NCBI RefSeq assembly: GCF_902833045.1
Contig: NZ_CADFDU010000011.1
Coordinates: forward strand, 1-64,000
Direction: 5' to 3'
Length of the DNA stretch: 64,000 nt
DNA from: Burkholderia sp. BCC0322
Lineage (GTDB): Bacteria; Pseudomonadota; Gammaproteobacteria; Burkholderiales; Burkholderiaceae
How positions within the stretch are numbered: the first letter of the stretch is position 1; the number at the start of each line of letters is the position of its first letter. A program made the position numbers and the translations under genes. The notes beneath the pieces are model-generated. The model saw only the letters and a list, made by a program, of their open reading frames with translations, had not been told where the DNA came from and did no database searches. Of the stretch, positions 32,731 to 45,384 are shown one piece after another.

Positions 32731-32758
32731 AAAGCGAAGCGGCAACGCTTCGCTTTTT
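32731..32758 (+). terminator. Rho-independent terminator after prs
   Basis: 11-bp stem AAAGCGAAGCG/CGCTTCGCTTT with a GCAA loop and trailing U run. Confidence 0.9.
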
Positions 32759-32861
32759 GCACAATCGGACGGGATAGACGAAACCCCGTCCGTTTCATCG
32801 GGGGCCGCAGTTTGACGGCCCCGTTTTACTGCCTGGTCGCGGGCAGCTATTGGAGAATCAC

Positions 32862-33467
32862 ATGAAAGTCGTCGCTTTCGAGCGCCAAGAGCAAGGTACG
32901 GGTGCGAGCCGCCGCCTGCGCAACGCTGGTAAGACCACGGGTATCGTTTACGGTGGCGAAGCAGCCCCGCAAAAGATCGAACTCGATCACAACGCCCTGT
33001 GGCACGCCCTGAAGAAGGAAGCTTTCCACTCGTCGATCCTCGACCTCGAAGTGGCTGGCCAGTCGCAACAGGTTCTGCTGCGCGACGTGCAATATCACCC
33101 GTTCAAGCAACTGGTGCTGCACGTGGACTTCCAACGCGTTGACGCGAAGAAGAAGCTGCACACGAAGGCACCGCTGCACTTCCTGAACGCTGAAGTCAGC
33201 CCGGCCGTGAAGCTGTCGAGCGCGATCGTTTCGCACGTCGCGACGGAAATCGAAATCGAGTGCCTGCCGGCTGACCTGCCGGAGTTCCTCGAAGTCGACC
33301 TGTCGAAGATCGAAGCCGGTCAATCGCTGCACGCGAAGGACATCACGCTGCCGAAGGGCGTCGCGCTGGTCGCGCACGTCGACGCGGAAAACCCGGTTAT
33401 CGCATCGGCGACGGTTCCGGCTGGCGCCGTGTCGGACGCAGCAGAAGGCGAAACGCCGGCTGCCTAA
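32862..33467 (+). CDS. rplY: 50S ribosomal protein L25, long CTC/TL5 form
   Basis: 5S rRNA-binding ribosomal protein, 201 residues. An N-terminal L25 beta-barrel (~1-90) is joined to the C-terminal TL5 domain (~95-180), and the tail is Ala/Glu-rich. GGAG is 8 bases before the ATG at 32862. Codon use is that of a highly expressed gene. It lies between prs and pth as in most betaproteobacteria. Confidence 0.97.
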   Translation: MKVVAFERQEQGTGASRRLRNAGKTTGIVYGGEAAPQKIELDHNALWHALKKEAFHSSILDLEVAGQSQQVLLRDVQYHPFKQLVLHVDFQRVDAKKKLHTKAPLHFLNAEVSPAVKLSSAIVSHVATEIEIECLPADLPEFLEVDLSKIEAGQSLHAKDITLPKGVALVAHVDAENPVIASATVPAGAVSDAAEGETPAA

Positions 33468-33516
33468 GCGGGCTGCTCACGCGCCCCATCGATCCGTTTC
33501 ACGAAACGGTCGACGC

Positions 33517-33549
33517 AACCCGCCGCGGCTTGCCCGGCGGGTTTTTCTT
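33517..33549 (+). terminator. Rho-independent terminator after rplY
   Basis: 9-bp stem AACCCGCCG/CGGCGGGTT with a 9-nt loop followed by TTTTTC. It lies just before pth, which therefore needs its own promoter or read-through. Confidence 0.85.
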
Positions 33550-33588
33550 TTTCTGTGCCCAGGCGGCAGTTGCCGCCTTCGAAACGTC

Positions 33589-34188
33589 ATGATCAAACTG
33601 ATCGTCGGCCTCGGCAATCCCGGGGCGGAATACACCGCGACGCGCCACAACGCCGGCTTCTGGCTGATCGACCAGCTCGCCCGCGAAGCAGGCACGACGC
33701 TGCGCGACGAACGCCGCTTCCACGGCTTCTACGCGAAAGCGCGCCTGCACGGCGAGGAAGTCCACCTGCTCGAGCCGCAAACCTATATGAACCGCTCCGG
33801 TCAGTCGGTGGTCGCGCTCGCGCAGTTCTTCAAAATCCTGCCCGACCAGATCCTCGTCGCGCACGACGAGCTCGACCTGCCGCCCGGTACCGTGAAGCTG
33901 AAGCTCGGCGGCGGCAGCGGCGGCCACAACGGCCTGAAGGACATCACCGCGCACCTGTCATCGCAACAGTACTGGCGGCTGCGGATCGGCATCGGCCATC
34001 CGCGCGACCTGATTCCGGAAAGCGCGCGCGCGGGCGCGAAGCCCGACGTCGCGAACTTCGTGCTGAAGCCGCCGCGCCGCGAGGAGCAGGACGTGATCGA
34101 CGCGTCGATCGAACGCGCGCTCGCCGTGATGCCGATGGTCGTCAAGGGCGAACTCGACCGCGCGACCATGCAGCTGCATCGCAGCTGA
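33589..34188 (+). CDS. pth: Peptidyl-tRNA hydrolase
   Basis: Releases tRNA from peptidyl-tRNA that dropped off ribosomes. It has 199 residues: GLGNPG at 7-12, catalytic His20 in [26 protein letters not shown] and [13 protein letters not shown]. hisC starts 116 bases later. Confidence 0.97.
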   Translation: MIKLIVGLGNPGAEYTATRHNAGFWLIDQLAREAGTTLRDERRFHGFYAKARLHGEEVHLLEPQTYMNRSGQSVVALAQFFKILPDQILVAHDELDLPPGTVKLKLGGGSGGHNGLKDITAHLSSQQYWRLRIGIGHPRDLIPESARAGAKPDVANFVLKPPRREEQDVIDASIERALAVMPMVVKGELDRATMQLHRS

Positions 34189-34304
34189 CCGCATCGCACC
34201 GCTGCGGTGCCCCGAGCCGTCCGGCTCGTCGCCGGACGGTGTTACCCGCCCCACCCTGCCGCACATGCGGTAATCTGGTCGCTTTGCCCGACAGGAGCCA
34301 AGCG

Positions 34305-35372
34305 GTGAGCCGTTACTGGAGCGACGTCGTTCAGCAACTCGTGCCTTACGTGCCGGGCGAACAGCCCGCACTCGCACACCCCGTCAAGCTGAACACCAAC
34401 GAGAATCCCTATCCGCCGTCGCCGCGCGTCGTCGCGGCGATCGCGCGCGAACTCGGCGAAACCGGCGACACGCTGCGCCGCTATCCCGACCCGGTTGCGC
34501 GCGCGCTGCGCGAGACGGTCGCAGCCCATCACCACATCAAGCCCGAGCAGGTGTTCGTCGGCAACGGCTCCGACGAGGTGCTCGCTCACACGTTCCACGC
34601 GCTGCTCAAGCACGACCGGCCGCTGCGCTTCCCCGACATCACGTACAGCTTCTATCCGACCTATGCGCGCCTGTACGGCGTCCGGACGTCGATCGTGCCC
34701 CTCGCGGACGACTTCTCGATGCGCGTCGAAGACTATCTCGACGACGCCGGCGGCGTACTGTTTCCCAATCCGAACGCGCCGACCGGGCGCGCACTGCCGC
34801 TCGCCGACGTCGAGCGGATCGCGGCCGCGAATCCGTCGTCGGTCGTCGTGGTCGACGAAGCCTATGTCGATTTTGGCGCGCAGTCCGCGATTACGCTGAT
34901 CGACCGCTACCCGAACCTGCTCGTCGTACACACGACGTCGAAGGCGCGCTCGCTCGCGGGCATGCGCGTCGGCTTCGCGTTCGGCGATGCGGCGCTGATC
35001 GACGCGCTGAACCGCGTGAAGGACAGCTTCAACTCGTACCCGCTCGACCGGCTTGCGCAGGTCGCCGCGCAGGCCGCGTACGAAGACACCGATTATTTCA
35101 GCGCAACCTGCCGGCGCGTGATCGACAGCCGGACGCGTCTCACGCATGCGCTCGACGCGCTCGGCTTCGACATCGTGCCGTCGGCCGCGAATTTCGTGTT
35201 CGCGCGCCATCCCGCGCACGACGCGGGTGCGATTGCGGCAAAGCTGAAGGATCGGGAAATTTTCGTGCGGCACTTCGGGCTGCCGCGGATCGACCAGCAC
35301 CTGCGCATCACCGTCGGCACGGACGCCGAATGCGATGCGCTCGTCGCGGCGTTGCGCGAGCTGCTGGCCTGA
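34305..35372 (+). CDS. hisC: Histidinol-phosphate aminotransferase
   Basis: PLP enzyme converting imidazole-acetol-phosphate and glutamate to histidinol-phosphate; members of this branch may also accept aromatic substrates. It has 355 residues. [13 protein letters not shown] near residue 28, [20 protein letters not shown] and the PLP lysine in [14 protein letters not shown] are visible. It starts at the GTG at 34305 with AGGAG 8 bases upstream. It lies away from the other his genes, so it is probably a second copy in the genome. Confidence 0.94.
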   Translation: MSRYWSDVVQQLVPYVPGEQPALAHPVKLNTNENPYPPSPRVVAAIARELGETGDTLRRYPDPVARALRETVAAHHHIKPEQVFVGNGSDEVLAHTFHALLKHDRPLRFPDITYSFYPTYARLYGVRTSIVPLADDFSMRVEDYLDDAGGVLFPNPNAPTGRALPLADVERIAAANPSSVVVVDEAYVDFGAQSAITLIDRYPNLLVVHTTSKARSLAGMRVGFAFGDAALIDALNRVKDSFNSYPLDRLAQVAAQAAYEDTDYFSATCRRVIDSRTRLTHALDALGFDIVPSAANFVFARHPAHDAGAIAAKLKDREIFVRHFGLPRIDQHLRITVGTDAECDALVAALRELLA

Positions 35373-35405
35373 AACGAAAGAACCGGCGCCAGGCGGCGCC
35401 GGTCC
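35371..35405 (-). terminator. Probable terminator of the ferredoxin gene
   Basis: 9-bp stem ACCGGCGCC/GGCGCCGGT with a 4-nt loop (35382-35403). Read on the minus strand it is followed by TTCTTTCGTTTC. It lies between the convergent hisC and ferredoxin genes. Confidence 0.65.
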
Positions 35406-35456
35406 GGAGGCGCAACGTGCGCACCGAAGCACTCGAGCGCGCGCGTCACCGCTGGG

Positions 35457-35738
<282 letters not shown>

Positions 35739-35782
35739 TCAGGCCGGCGACCGGCTTCTCGACGAAACCGGCCGGCGCCGCG

Positions 35783-36391
<609 letters not shown>

Positions 36392-37006
36392 TTATTCATC
36401 ATTTTCGCGCCGCAGCAAATGATAGTGAACCGCACCTGCCTTGCCGTGCTTCACGACCTCCCAGCCCGCGAGCGCGTCGTGCGCGGCCGGATCGAGCGCC
36501 GCCCCCGTTTCGACGTACAGCGCGCCGCCTGCCGCGACGAGCGGCGCCGACAGCGTGATCGCGCGCTCGAGCGCAGCGGAATCACCGAACGGCGGATCGA
36601 GAAACACGACGTCGAACGCGCCCGGCGTGAGCCCGGCCGCGAGCCGCAACGCATCGGCTTCGGCGACTTCGACCGCGCGTGCGCCGAGCTTGTCCTTGAT
36701 GGCACGCAATTGCTGCGCGGCGCGCGGATGGCGTTCGACCATCACGACGCTCGCCGCGCCGCGCGACGCAGCCTCGAAGCCGAGCGCGCCGGTACCCGCG
36801 AACAGGTCGAGGCAGCGCCGGCCTTCGAGATCCTGGCCGAGCCAGTTGAACAGCGTCTCGCGCACGCGATCGGGCGTCGGCCGCAGGCCGTCGAGATCGA
36901 GCACCGCGAGCGGCGTGCGTTTCCAGTCACCGCCGATGATGCGGATCGTGTGCGGCTTGCCGCGGCCAGAAGGGGCCGCCGGGCGGCCGGGAGAAGAACG
37001 GGACAT
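36392..37006 (-). CDS. rsmD: 16S rRNA (guanine(966)-N(2))-methyltransferase
   Basis: SAM-dependent methylation of G966 in 16S rRNA. It has 204 residues: a basic N-terminus (GRGKPHTIRIIGGDWK), LRPTPDRVRETLFNWL, the SAM motif DLFAGTGALGFEA and the catalytic DPPFGD. I chose the ATG at 37006. It is divergent from ftsY across 216 bases, a pairing conserved across proteobacteria. Confidence 0.95.
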   Translation of the reverse strand: MSRSSPGRPAAPSGRGKPHTIRIIGGDWKRTPLAVLDLDGLRPTPDRVRETLFNWLGQDLEGRRCLDLFAGTGALGFEAASRGAASVVMVERHPRAAQQLRAIKDKLGARAVEVAEADALRLAAGLTPGAFDVVFLDPPFGDSAALERAITLSAPLVAAGGALYVETGAALDPAAHDALAGWEVVKHGKAGAVHYHLLRRENDE

Positions 37007-37222
37007 ACGGAATATCGACGACGGAGGGACCGGGCGCGCGCGAGGGCGCACCGCTAAACAGGCGCACGTTACCACAGCGGCGGCGCGCACTGACGCGAGC
37101 GCCACGCCGCACTGATAAAATGCACGGTTTCGGCCGCCGTGCGCCGCGCCCGCGCGAACGCAGGACGGCCCGTCCGGTGCCCCGCCCCTGGCGGCGGCCC
37201 ACCCTCTTCCCGACGCCAGACC

Positions 37223-38377
37223 ATGTTCAGCTTCTTCAAACGATTCAAGAAAACGCAGGAGCCCGATCCGGCGGAATCGCAATCGGCCGACGCGCAGCAA
37301 ACGGACGAGCCGTCCGATGCGCCCGCAGTCGAGGCCCCGCCTGCGGCCGACCTGCCGCAAGCGCCCGCGCAACCGGCCGCGCCGGCCGTCGTGATGACGG
37401 TCACGCCGACCAACGACGGACGCGACGAAGTCGTCGAGACGGTCGAAATCGTCCCGCCGCCGCTGCAGGACGCCACCGCGAAGAAATCGTGGCTCGCGCG
37501 CCTGAAAACGGGGCTCGCCAAGACGGGCTCGAGCATCACCGGCGTGTTCGTCAACACGAAGATCGACGAGGATCTGTACGAGGAACTCGAAACCGCGCTG
37601 CTGATGTCCGACGCGGGCGTCGACGCGACCGAGTACCTGCTCGGCGCGCTGCGCGAAAAGGTACGTACGGGCCGCCTGACCGACCCGCAGCAGGTGAAAT
37701 CCGCGCTGCACGACCTGCTCGTCGAACTGCTGACGCCGCTCGAGAAATCGCTGATGCTCGGCCGCGCACAGCCGCTCGTGATGATGATCGCCGGCGTGAA
37801 CGGTGCGGGCAAGACGACCAGCATCGGCAAGCTCGCGAAGCACCTGCAGAGCTTCGACCAGTCGGTGCTGCTGGCCGCGGGCGACACGTTTCGCGCGGCC
37901 GCGCGCGAACAGTTGGTGGTCTGGGGCGAGCGCAACAACGTGACGGTCGTGCAGCAGGAAAGCGGCGATCCGGCCGCGGTGATCTTCGACGCGGTCAGCG
38001 CCGCGCGCGCACGCAAGATCGACGTGATGATGGCCGACACGGCCGGCCGCCTGCCGACGCAGCTCCACCTGATGGAAGAGCTGAAGAAGGTGAAGCGCGT
38101 GATCGCGAAGGCGCATGACGGCGCACCGCACGAAGTGCTGCTGGTGATCGATGCGAACACCGGCCAGAACGCGCTCACCCAGGTCAAGGCATTCGACGAC
38201 GCGCTCGGCCTCACCGGCCTCATCGTCACGAAGCTCGACGGCACCGCGAAGGGCGGGATTCTCGCCGCGATCGCGCGGCAGCGCCCGGTGCCGGTGTACT
38301 TCATCGGCGTCGGCGAGAAGGTCGAGGATCTGCAGCCGTTCAGCGCGGTCGAATTCGCGGACGCGCTGCTCGGCTGA
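37223..38377 (+). CDS. ftsY: Signal recognition particle receptor FtsY
   Basis: GTPase docking SRP-ribosome complexes at the membrane. It has 384 residues: a short N-terminal basic start (MFSFFKRFKK), an acidic/Pro-Ala A region to ~80, an N domain, and a G domain with [15 protein letters not shown] (G1), DTFRAAAREQL, DTAGRLPTQ (G3) and TKLDGTAKGG (G4). I chose the ATG at 37223. Confidence 0.97.
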   Translation: MFSFFKRFKKTQEPDPAESQSADAQQTDEPSDAPAVEAPPAADLPQAPAQPAAPAVVMTVTPTNDGRDEVVETVEIVPPPLQDATAKKSWLARLKTGLAKTGSSITGVFVNTKIDEDLYEELETALLMSDAGVDATEYLLGALREKVRTGRLTDPQQVKSALHDLLVELLTPLEKSLMLGRAQPLVMMIAGVNGAGKTTSIGKLAKHLQSFDQSVLLAAGDTFRAAAREQLVVWGERNNVTVVQQESGDPAAVIFDAVSAARARKIDVMMADTAGRLPTQLHLMEELKKVKRVIAKAHDGAPHEVLLVIDANTGQNALTQVKAFDDALGLTGLIVTKLDGTAKGGILAAIARQRPVPVYFIGVGEKVEDLQPFSAVEFADALLG

Positions 38378-38399
38378 ACTCCGCCGGCACGCATCGCAC

Positions 38400-38423
38400 A
38401 GGGCGCCTTCGGGCGCCCTTTTT
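38400..38423 (+). terminator. Rho-independent terminator after ftsY
   Basis: 7-bp stem GGGCGCC/GGCGCCC with a UUCG loop then five U, between convergent ftsY and maiA. Confidence 0.9.
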
Positions 38424-38462
38424 CATGCGCGCCCGGTCATGCATGGCCCGGGCGCGCCGCGC

Positions 38463-39107
38463 TCATTCGGCGTCGGGCTGCACGCCAGGCTCGGCGGCCT
38501 TGAACGCATCGAGCGTCGACGCATGGTCGACGATCCGCTGGATCGTCGGATAGCGCGTCGTGTCGATCGAGAAGCGGTTCGCGTTGAACACCTGCGGCAC
38601 GAGGCATATGTCGGCAAGCGTCGGGGTGTCGCCGAAGCACAGCTTGCCGGTGCGTGGATCGCTCGCGAGACGCGTCTCGAGCGTTTCGAAGCCCGCCTCG
38701 ATCCAGTGCCGGTACCACGCGTTCTTCGCCTCCTCGGGCACCTTCAGCGCGTGCTTCAGGTACTTCAGCACGCGCAGGTTGTCGAGCGGATGGATTTCGC
38801 ACGCGATCTGCAGCGCGACCGCACGCACATACGCGCGATCGACCGGCTGCTTCGGCAGCAGCGCCGGTTCCGGATGGGTTTCCTCGAGATATTCGATGAT
38901 CGCGAGCGACTGCTGCAGCGTCGCGTCGCCGTCGATCAGCGTCGGCACGACCGCATCCGGATTCAGCGCGCGGTACGCGTCCTTCAGTTGCTCTCCGCCG
39001 TCGCGCAGCATGTGCACCGGGACATAGTCGAACGGCAGCCGCTTCAGGTTCAGGGCGATCCGCACGCGGTACGACGCGGAACTGCGGAAATAGCTGTAAA
39101 GCTTCAT
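38463..39107 (-). CDS. maiA: Maleylacetoacetate isomerase (zeta-class glutathione transferase)
   Basis: Glutathione-dependent cis-trans isomerase of tyrosine/homogentisate breakdown. It has 214 residues: N-terminal thioredoxin-like domain (MKLYSYFRSSASYRVRIALN) and C-terminal helical domain. The usual zeta motif SSCxxRVRIAL here reads SSASYRVRIAL, with Ala in place of Cys; the Ser residues that activate glutathione remain. No fumarylacetoacetase or homogentisate dioxygenase gene is nearby, so the pathway role rests on family similarity. Confidence 0.88.
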   Translation of the reverse strand: MKLYSYFRSSASYRVRIALNLKRLPFDYVPVHMLRDGGEQLKDAYRALNPDAVVPTLIDGDATLQQSLAIIEYLEETHPEPALLPKQPVDRAYVRAVALQIACEIHPLDNLRVLKYLKHALKVPEEAKNAWYRHWIEAGFETLETRLASDPRTGKLCFGDTPTLADICLVPQVFNANRFSIDTTRYPTIQRIVDHASTLDAFKAAEPGVQPDAE

Positions 39108-39299
39108 GGGATGTCTCTCGTAGTCGTATTCGGCCGGCGACGGCATGGGCGCGGCGCAGCCGGCGCGCACCGCCGGGAATCAGAGTGTAGCGCGCCGCGC
39201 CGTGCGGCCTCGCTTGCGACGGCCGCACCCGTGCGATACTCGAGGCATTCCTCACCGCTCACAACGCGGCCCGATGCCGGCCGCCCGCCCCACGCCCCG

Positions 39300-40274
39300 A
39301 TGACCGCTTCCCACGATCCCGCCTCCGTTCCATTCCCGTGCGCCCGCTTCATCAAGGAAATCGGCCGCGGCCCGAACGGTGCGCGCGCACTGTCCGCCGA
39401 GGACACGTTCGAGCTCTATCGTGCGATGCTCGACGCGCGTGTGTCGGACGTCGAACTCGGCGCGATCCTGATCGCCTATCGGCTGAAGGGCGAATCCGCC
39501 GACGAACTGGCCGCAATGCTCGCCGCCGCGCAGGCGTCGTTCGAGCCGGTGCACGTGCAGGACGCCGCGTTCCGCCCCGTGTCGATCCCGAGCTACAACG
39601 GCGCGCGCAAGCAGCCGAACCTCGTGCCGCTGCTCGCGCTGCTGCTCGCGCGCGAAGGCGTGCCGGTGCTCGTGCATGGCGTCGAGCAGGATCCGGGCCG
39701 CGTGACGAGTGCCGAGATCTTCTCGGCGCTGTCACTCGCGCCGTCGACGTCGCACGATGCGATCGAGGACACGCTTGCCGAGCGCCGCGTCGCGTTCGCG
39801 TCGATCGAGGTGCTGGCGCCGCGCATTGCACGCCTGCTGTCGATGCGCAGCGTGCTCGGCGTGCGCAACTCGACGCACACGCTCGTGAAGATCCTGCAGC
39901 CGTTCGCGCCGGCCGGCCTGCGGCTCGTCAACTACACGCACCCGCCGTACCGCGACAGCCTGGCTCAATTGTTCCGCGACCATCCGGACGCCGCGCTCGG
40001 CGGCGCGCTGCTGGCACGCGGCACCGAGGGCGAAGCCGTTGCCGACACGCGGCGCCAGGTGCAGGTCGACTGGCTGCACGACGGCGTATGCGACACGCTG
40101 ATCGAGGCCGAGCGCTCGTCGACCGATGCGCCCCCTGTCACCCTGCCCGAATCGCGCGATGCGGCCACGACGGCCGCGTGGACGGACGCCGTATTGCGCG
40201 GCGAAGTACCGGTGCCCGACACGGTCACCCGGCAGGTCGCGACGATCGTGCGGATCGCCCGCATCGCGCGCTGA
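39300..40274 (+). CDS. ybiB: DNA-binding protein YbiB (TrpD2 family)
   Basis: 324 residues with the anthranilate phosphoribosyltransferase fold: N-terminal helical domain (LSAEDTFELYRAMLDARVSD), then the glycosyltransferase-3 body (IPSYNGARKQPNLVPLLALL, HGVEQDPGRVTSAEIF). It lacks the PRPP- and anthranilate-binding residues of TrpD. E. coli YbiB binds nucleic acids and is LexA-controlled; no operator was recognised here. It is divergent from maiA across 192 bases. Confidence 0.88.
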   Translation: MTASHDPASVPFPCARFIKEIGRGPNGARALSAEDTFELYRAMLDARVSDVELGAILIAYRLKGESADELAAMLAAAQASFEPVHVQDAAFRPVSIPSYNGARKQPNLVPLLALLLAREGVPVLVHGVEQDPGRVTSAEIFSALSLAPSTSHDAIEDTLAERRVAFASIEVLAPRIARLLSMRSVLGVRNSTHTLVKILQPFAPAGLRLVNYTHPPYRDSLAQLFRDHPDAALGGALLARGTEGEAVADTRRQVQVDWLHDGVCDTLIEAERSSTDAPPVTLPESRDAATTAAWTDAVLRGEVPVPDTVTRQVATIVRIARIAR

Positions 40275-40310
40275 CGGCACGCTCGCGAACCGGCTCCGCT
40301 TGCAGGGCAT

Positions 40311-40338
40311 TTGACACGCGAGCGCATCCTGGCATAGA
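40311..40338 (+). promoter_or_regulatory. Likely sigma-70 promoter of the leu leader/leuA
   Basis: Perfect -35 TTGACA (40311-40316), 16-bp spacer, -10 CATAGA (40333-40338). The predicted start, around 40345, is only about 3 bases before the leader-peptide ATG. Confidence 0.5.
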
Positions 40339-40347
40339 GTTGCCGTC

Positions 40348-42301
<1,954 letters not shown>

Positions 42302-42385
42302 GCGCCAGGTTCCGTTTCAGGGTTCAACCGTCAGCGAGCGGGGCGTGACCGCCCGTGCGCCGCGCGATCCGCGCCGCACGAGGCA

Positions 42386-42413
42386 GCAAAAAGCGGCCCA
42401 GAAGGCCGCTTCG
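42386..42413 (-). terminator. Rho-independent terminator of the DUF4440-like gene
   Basis: 8-bp stem AAGCGGCC/GGCCGCTT (42391-42411), 5-nt loop; on the minus strand it is followed by a U5 run. Confidence 0.88.
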
Positions 42414-42444
42414 GTCGGGACATGGAAAGGAGCGCCACGCGCGC

Positions 42445-42828
42445 TCATGTCTCGGTCGCGCACCGCGTCGCCTGCCACGCGAACAGGCTCCAGCGGCCCT
42501 GTTCGTGGGTGTGGACGGAGGTATAGGCAATCGGGAAGACCAGGCCACCGTTGTTCGTTTCCATCTCGATCAACGCGCGGCCGGTGACGATGCAGGTTTC
42601 ATCGCCGACGGGCAGCACGTCCTGCGACTGGATTTCGATCTGGCGATAGCGACGGCGGCCGGCGACGATGGCGTCGATGAACTGCTGCTTGGTTTCGCGT
42701 TTGCCGTTGGTGTGCACGAAGAACACCTTGTCCGACAAAAGCGCGTCGAGCGCCTCGCCGTCCCCGTCCACCATCGCCCGGAACCGATCGCGCTCGAGCG
42801 CGCGGATCGCATCGACCACCTTCGCCAT
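42445..42828 (-). CDS. SnoaL/NTF2-like (DUF4440-type) protein
   Basis: 127 residues forming a cone-like NTF2 fold: AIRALERDRFRAMVDGDGEAL, LLSDKVFFVHTNGKRETKQQ, and a beta-rich C-terminus ending with SLFAWQATRC. GAGGAG precedes the ATG at 42828. Members bind small molecules or have varied isomerase or hydrolase activities; no catalytic role can be assigned. It is convergent with leuA. Confidence 0.8.
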   Translation of the reverse strand: MAKVVDAIRALERDRFRAMVDGDGEALDALLSDKVFFVHTNGKRETKQQFIDAIVAGRRRYRQIEIQSQDVLPVGDETCIVTGRALIEMETNNGGLVFPIAYTSVHTHEQGRWSLFAWQATRCATET

Positions 42829-42873
42829 CGCCTGACTCCTCGGCAACGCGCACGCCGTGCGCGGGCATGCGGA

Positions 42874-43443
42874 TCAGAAGTTGTACTGCAAGTAGAACTG
42901 GTGGAAATTTATACCAGGATTCGGCTCTTTGATACCCGCGTTAGACACATGTTCAAAACGGTAGCCGACCTGATACTGTTGCCGTTGGCCGAACTGCACG
43001 CCCACCCCCGCCGTCGGCGCGAACTGGAACGCGGTCCCCATCGAGAAATGATCCGAGATCGTCGGGTGCGTCAGCAGCCTGACGCCGCCGCCGGCCTCGA
43101 TGAACGGGCGAATCTCCCCGGCGCTCTTGATGAAGCGGAACATCGGCGTCACGCCGAATTCGCCAATGCTGCCGTGGACGTTGCCGCCCGTGTGCCAGTA
43201 GCCGGCGTGTCCTTCCACGACGAACGCGAAGTGCCAGCCGCCGATTTCCCACCAGTTCCAGCCCGGATCCCACACCACGCCGAGATCGGCCTTGTCGACA
43301 CCGTGGCGATCCGAAAAACCGCCGCCCGCCTGAATCCCCCATCGATCCGCGCATGCCGCACCTGATCCGCCGAGAAGGGACGCCGCCAGCATCGCGTGCA
43401 GCGCAAGCCGGCTGCGGGGCCAGCGATTCTTCTTATTGTTCAT
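42874..43443 (-). CDS. pagL: Lipid A 3-O-deacylase (PagL family), outer membrane
   Basis: Removes the 3-linked hydroxyacyl chain of lipid A. It has 189 residues with a signal peptide ending about GGSGAACA (near residue 32) and an 8-strand barrel pattern, closing with aromatic F (LQYNF). The catalytic pair is in the HVSN motif near the C-terminus (FEHVSNAGI), followed by the conserved Pro/Asn stretch. GGAG precedes the ATG at 43443. A remodelled lipid A fits the LPS export genes elsewhere in the window. Confidence 0.9.
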   Translation of the reverse strand: MNNKKNRWPRSRLALHAMLAASLLGGSGAACADRWGIQAGGGFSDRHGVDKADLGVVWDPGWNWWEIGGWHFAFVVEGHAGYWHTGGNVHGSIGEFGVTPMFRFIKSAGEIRPFIEAGGGVRLLTHPTISDHFSMGTAFQFAPTAGVGVQFGQRQQYQVGYRFEHVSNAGIKEPNPGINFHQFYLQYNF

Positions 43444-43713
43444 CTGACACTCCAACTTTGTGGGTTGAATGGAGCCTGCCGCTCTGGCCGGCTCAAGCGA
43501 ACTGAATGGTATGGTAAAGGACTTTTCGGATCGGCATCACAAAGCGAAATGGCTTCCTTCCAAAACGACAAAAATTGAAATCGTCTACTGATAACCATCA
43601 GAAACAACGGCTTACGGAACTTCGCTTCGCCGCCCCGGTCGCAGAATAGACTATCGACTCGACTTTCTTGATAGAAAAATGGGAACTCCGATGCCCACGC
43701 TTGCTCTAAGGAA
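43444..43713. other. Intergenic region between divergent pagL and rpoH
   Basis: Low-GC spacer that must carry the pagL promoter and upstream rpoH signals. No promoter pair stands out clearly, and no open frame shows family features. Confidence 0.4.
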
Positions 43714-43740
43714 TTAGCACTCATCTTGCGGGAGTGCTAA
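43714..43740 (+). promoter_or_regulatory. CIRCE element (HrcA operator) upstream of rpoH
   Basis: Perfect inverted repeat TTAGCACTC-N9-GAGTGCTAA, identical to the CIRCE consensus, 63 bases before the rpoH start codon. HrcA repression of rpoH is known in betaproteobacteria and links the two heat-shock circuits. Confidence 0.97.
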
Positions 43741-43802
43741 GATGGCCCACGGAATCTCATTCGAGACCGGGGGTTTGTCCCTGATTCCAAAGGAGTTTTT
43801 TA

Positions 43803-44738
<936 letters not shown>

Positions 44739-44765
44739 ATCGCTGCGATTTAGAGCGCTTCATCA

Positions 44766-44798
44766 AAAACCGCTGCCCGACCGGCAGCGGTTTTTTTT
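44766..44798 (+). terminator. Rho-independent terminator after rpoH
   Basis: 10-bp stem AACCGCTGCC/GGCAGCGGTT with a 5-nt loop followed by eight U. Confidence 0.95.
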
Positions 44799-45105
44799 CG
44801 CCCGTCTTTTCTCCTGCTTTTCATTCGCTTCTCCGCCCGCTTCATCACTCGTTTCTGAGCCGATTAATTGACCTGATTCGTCAGGCAATAGGCCGTTTGC
44901 AGGCCCCTTCCGCGTAACCTTGATCTGCCTCAAGTTTCGGCCCGCGTTTCGCGACGGTCTGCCGCAGCGCAGCACTCGGAATCGGAAAGCCGTCCTTTTA
45001 GAATTGGCATGTCAGGCGCAAAAGGATTAAAACAGCTTCACGGCCGTCACAAATCCGACGTAAAGTCGCCCCAAATTCGACGTAAATCGATTCAGGATAA
45101 TCGCC
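44799..45105 (+). promoter_or_regulatory. Upstream regulatory region of the cyd operon
   Basis: About 300 bases without a gene. It holds a dyad TTGaCCTGA-TTCG-TCAGGcAA (44868-44888), an FNR-like box (44920-44933), two direct copies of CGACGTAAA about 22 bp apart (near 45057 and 45079), and a GATAAT -10-like hexamer (45097-45102). Confidence 0.5.
44920..44933 (+). promoter_or_regulatory. FNR/ANR-like box 1
   Basis: TTGAT-CTGC-CTCAA matches the TTGAT-N4-ATCAA consensus at 9 of 10 positions, upstream of the oxygen-responsive cyd genes. Confidence 0.6.
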
Positions 45106-45119
45106 TTGATCTCGATCAA
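45106..45119 (+). promoter_or_regulatory. FNR/ANR box 2, overlapping the cydP start codon
   Basis: TTGAT-CTCG-ATCAA is a perfect match to the FNR consensus. Its first three bases are also the only start codon with a good ribosome site for cydP. Confidence 0.6.
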
Positions 45120-45384
45120 TAAAGAGCCCGCGCCGCCTCCCCCGCGGCCGGCCGGCACGATCGGCTGGCGCGCTCGCATCGCCGCGTGGGCTCGCGGCCC
45201 CACCCTCGCCCGCGACATCACCTTGGTGCTGATCGTCAAGCTGATCCTCCTGATGTCGCTCAAATACGCATTCTTCAATCATCCGCAGGCCGAGCACATG
45301 TCGCTTGCGCCTGCCGCCGTCGCCGAGAAACTGCTCTCGGTACCGGCGCCAGCACCCACCGAGGGAGACCACCATGATAAGTAG
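45106..45384 (+). CDS. cydP: Cytochrome bd oxidase small subunit-like protein CydP
   Basis: 92 residues: a Pro-rich N-terminus, an Arg-rich stretch, one membrane helix (ITLVLIVKLILLMSLKYAFF, ~38-57), and a periplasmic or cytosolic tail ending in DHHDK. This is the small protein found just upstream of cydAB in many proteobacteria. It overlaps cydA by 11 bases. The start is uncertain: TTG at 45106 has AGGA 8 bases upstream, and the following codons keep GC-rich third positions; TTG 45223 would leave only the helix. The same TTG begins a perfect FNR box. Confidence 0.75.
   Translation: MISINKEPAPPPPRPAGTIGWRARIAAWARGPTLARDITLVLIVKLILLMSLKYAFFNHPQAEHMSLAPAAVAEKLLSVPAPAPTEGDHHDK

Noticed and set aside
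43668-43696. Sigma-32 or sigma-70 promoter upstream of the rpoH CIRCE
   Set aside because: TTGATA is present, but no acceptable -10 lies at the right spacing for either sigma factor.
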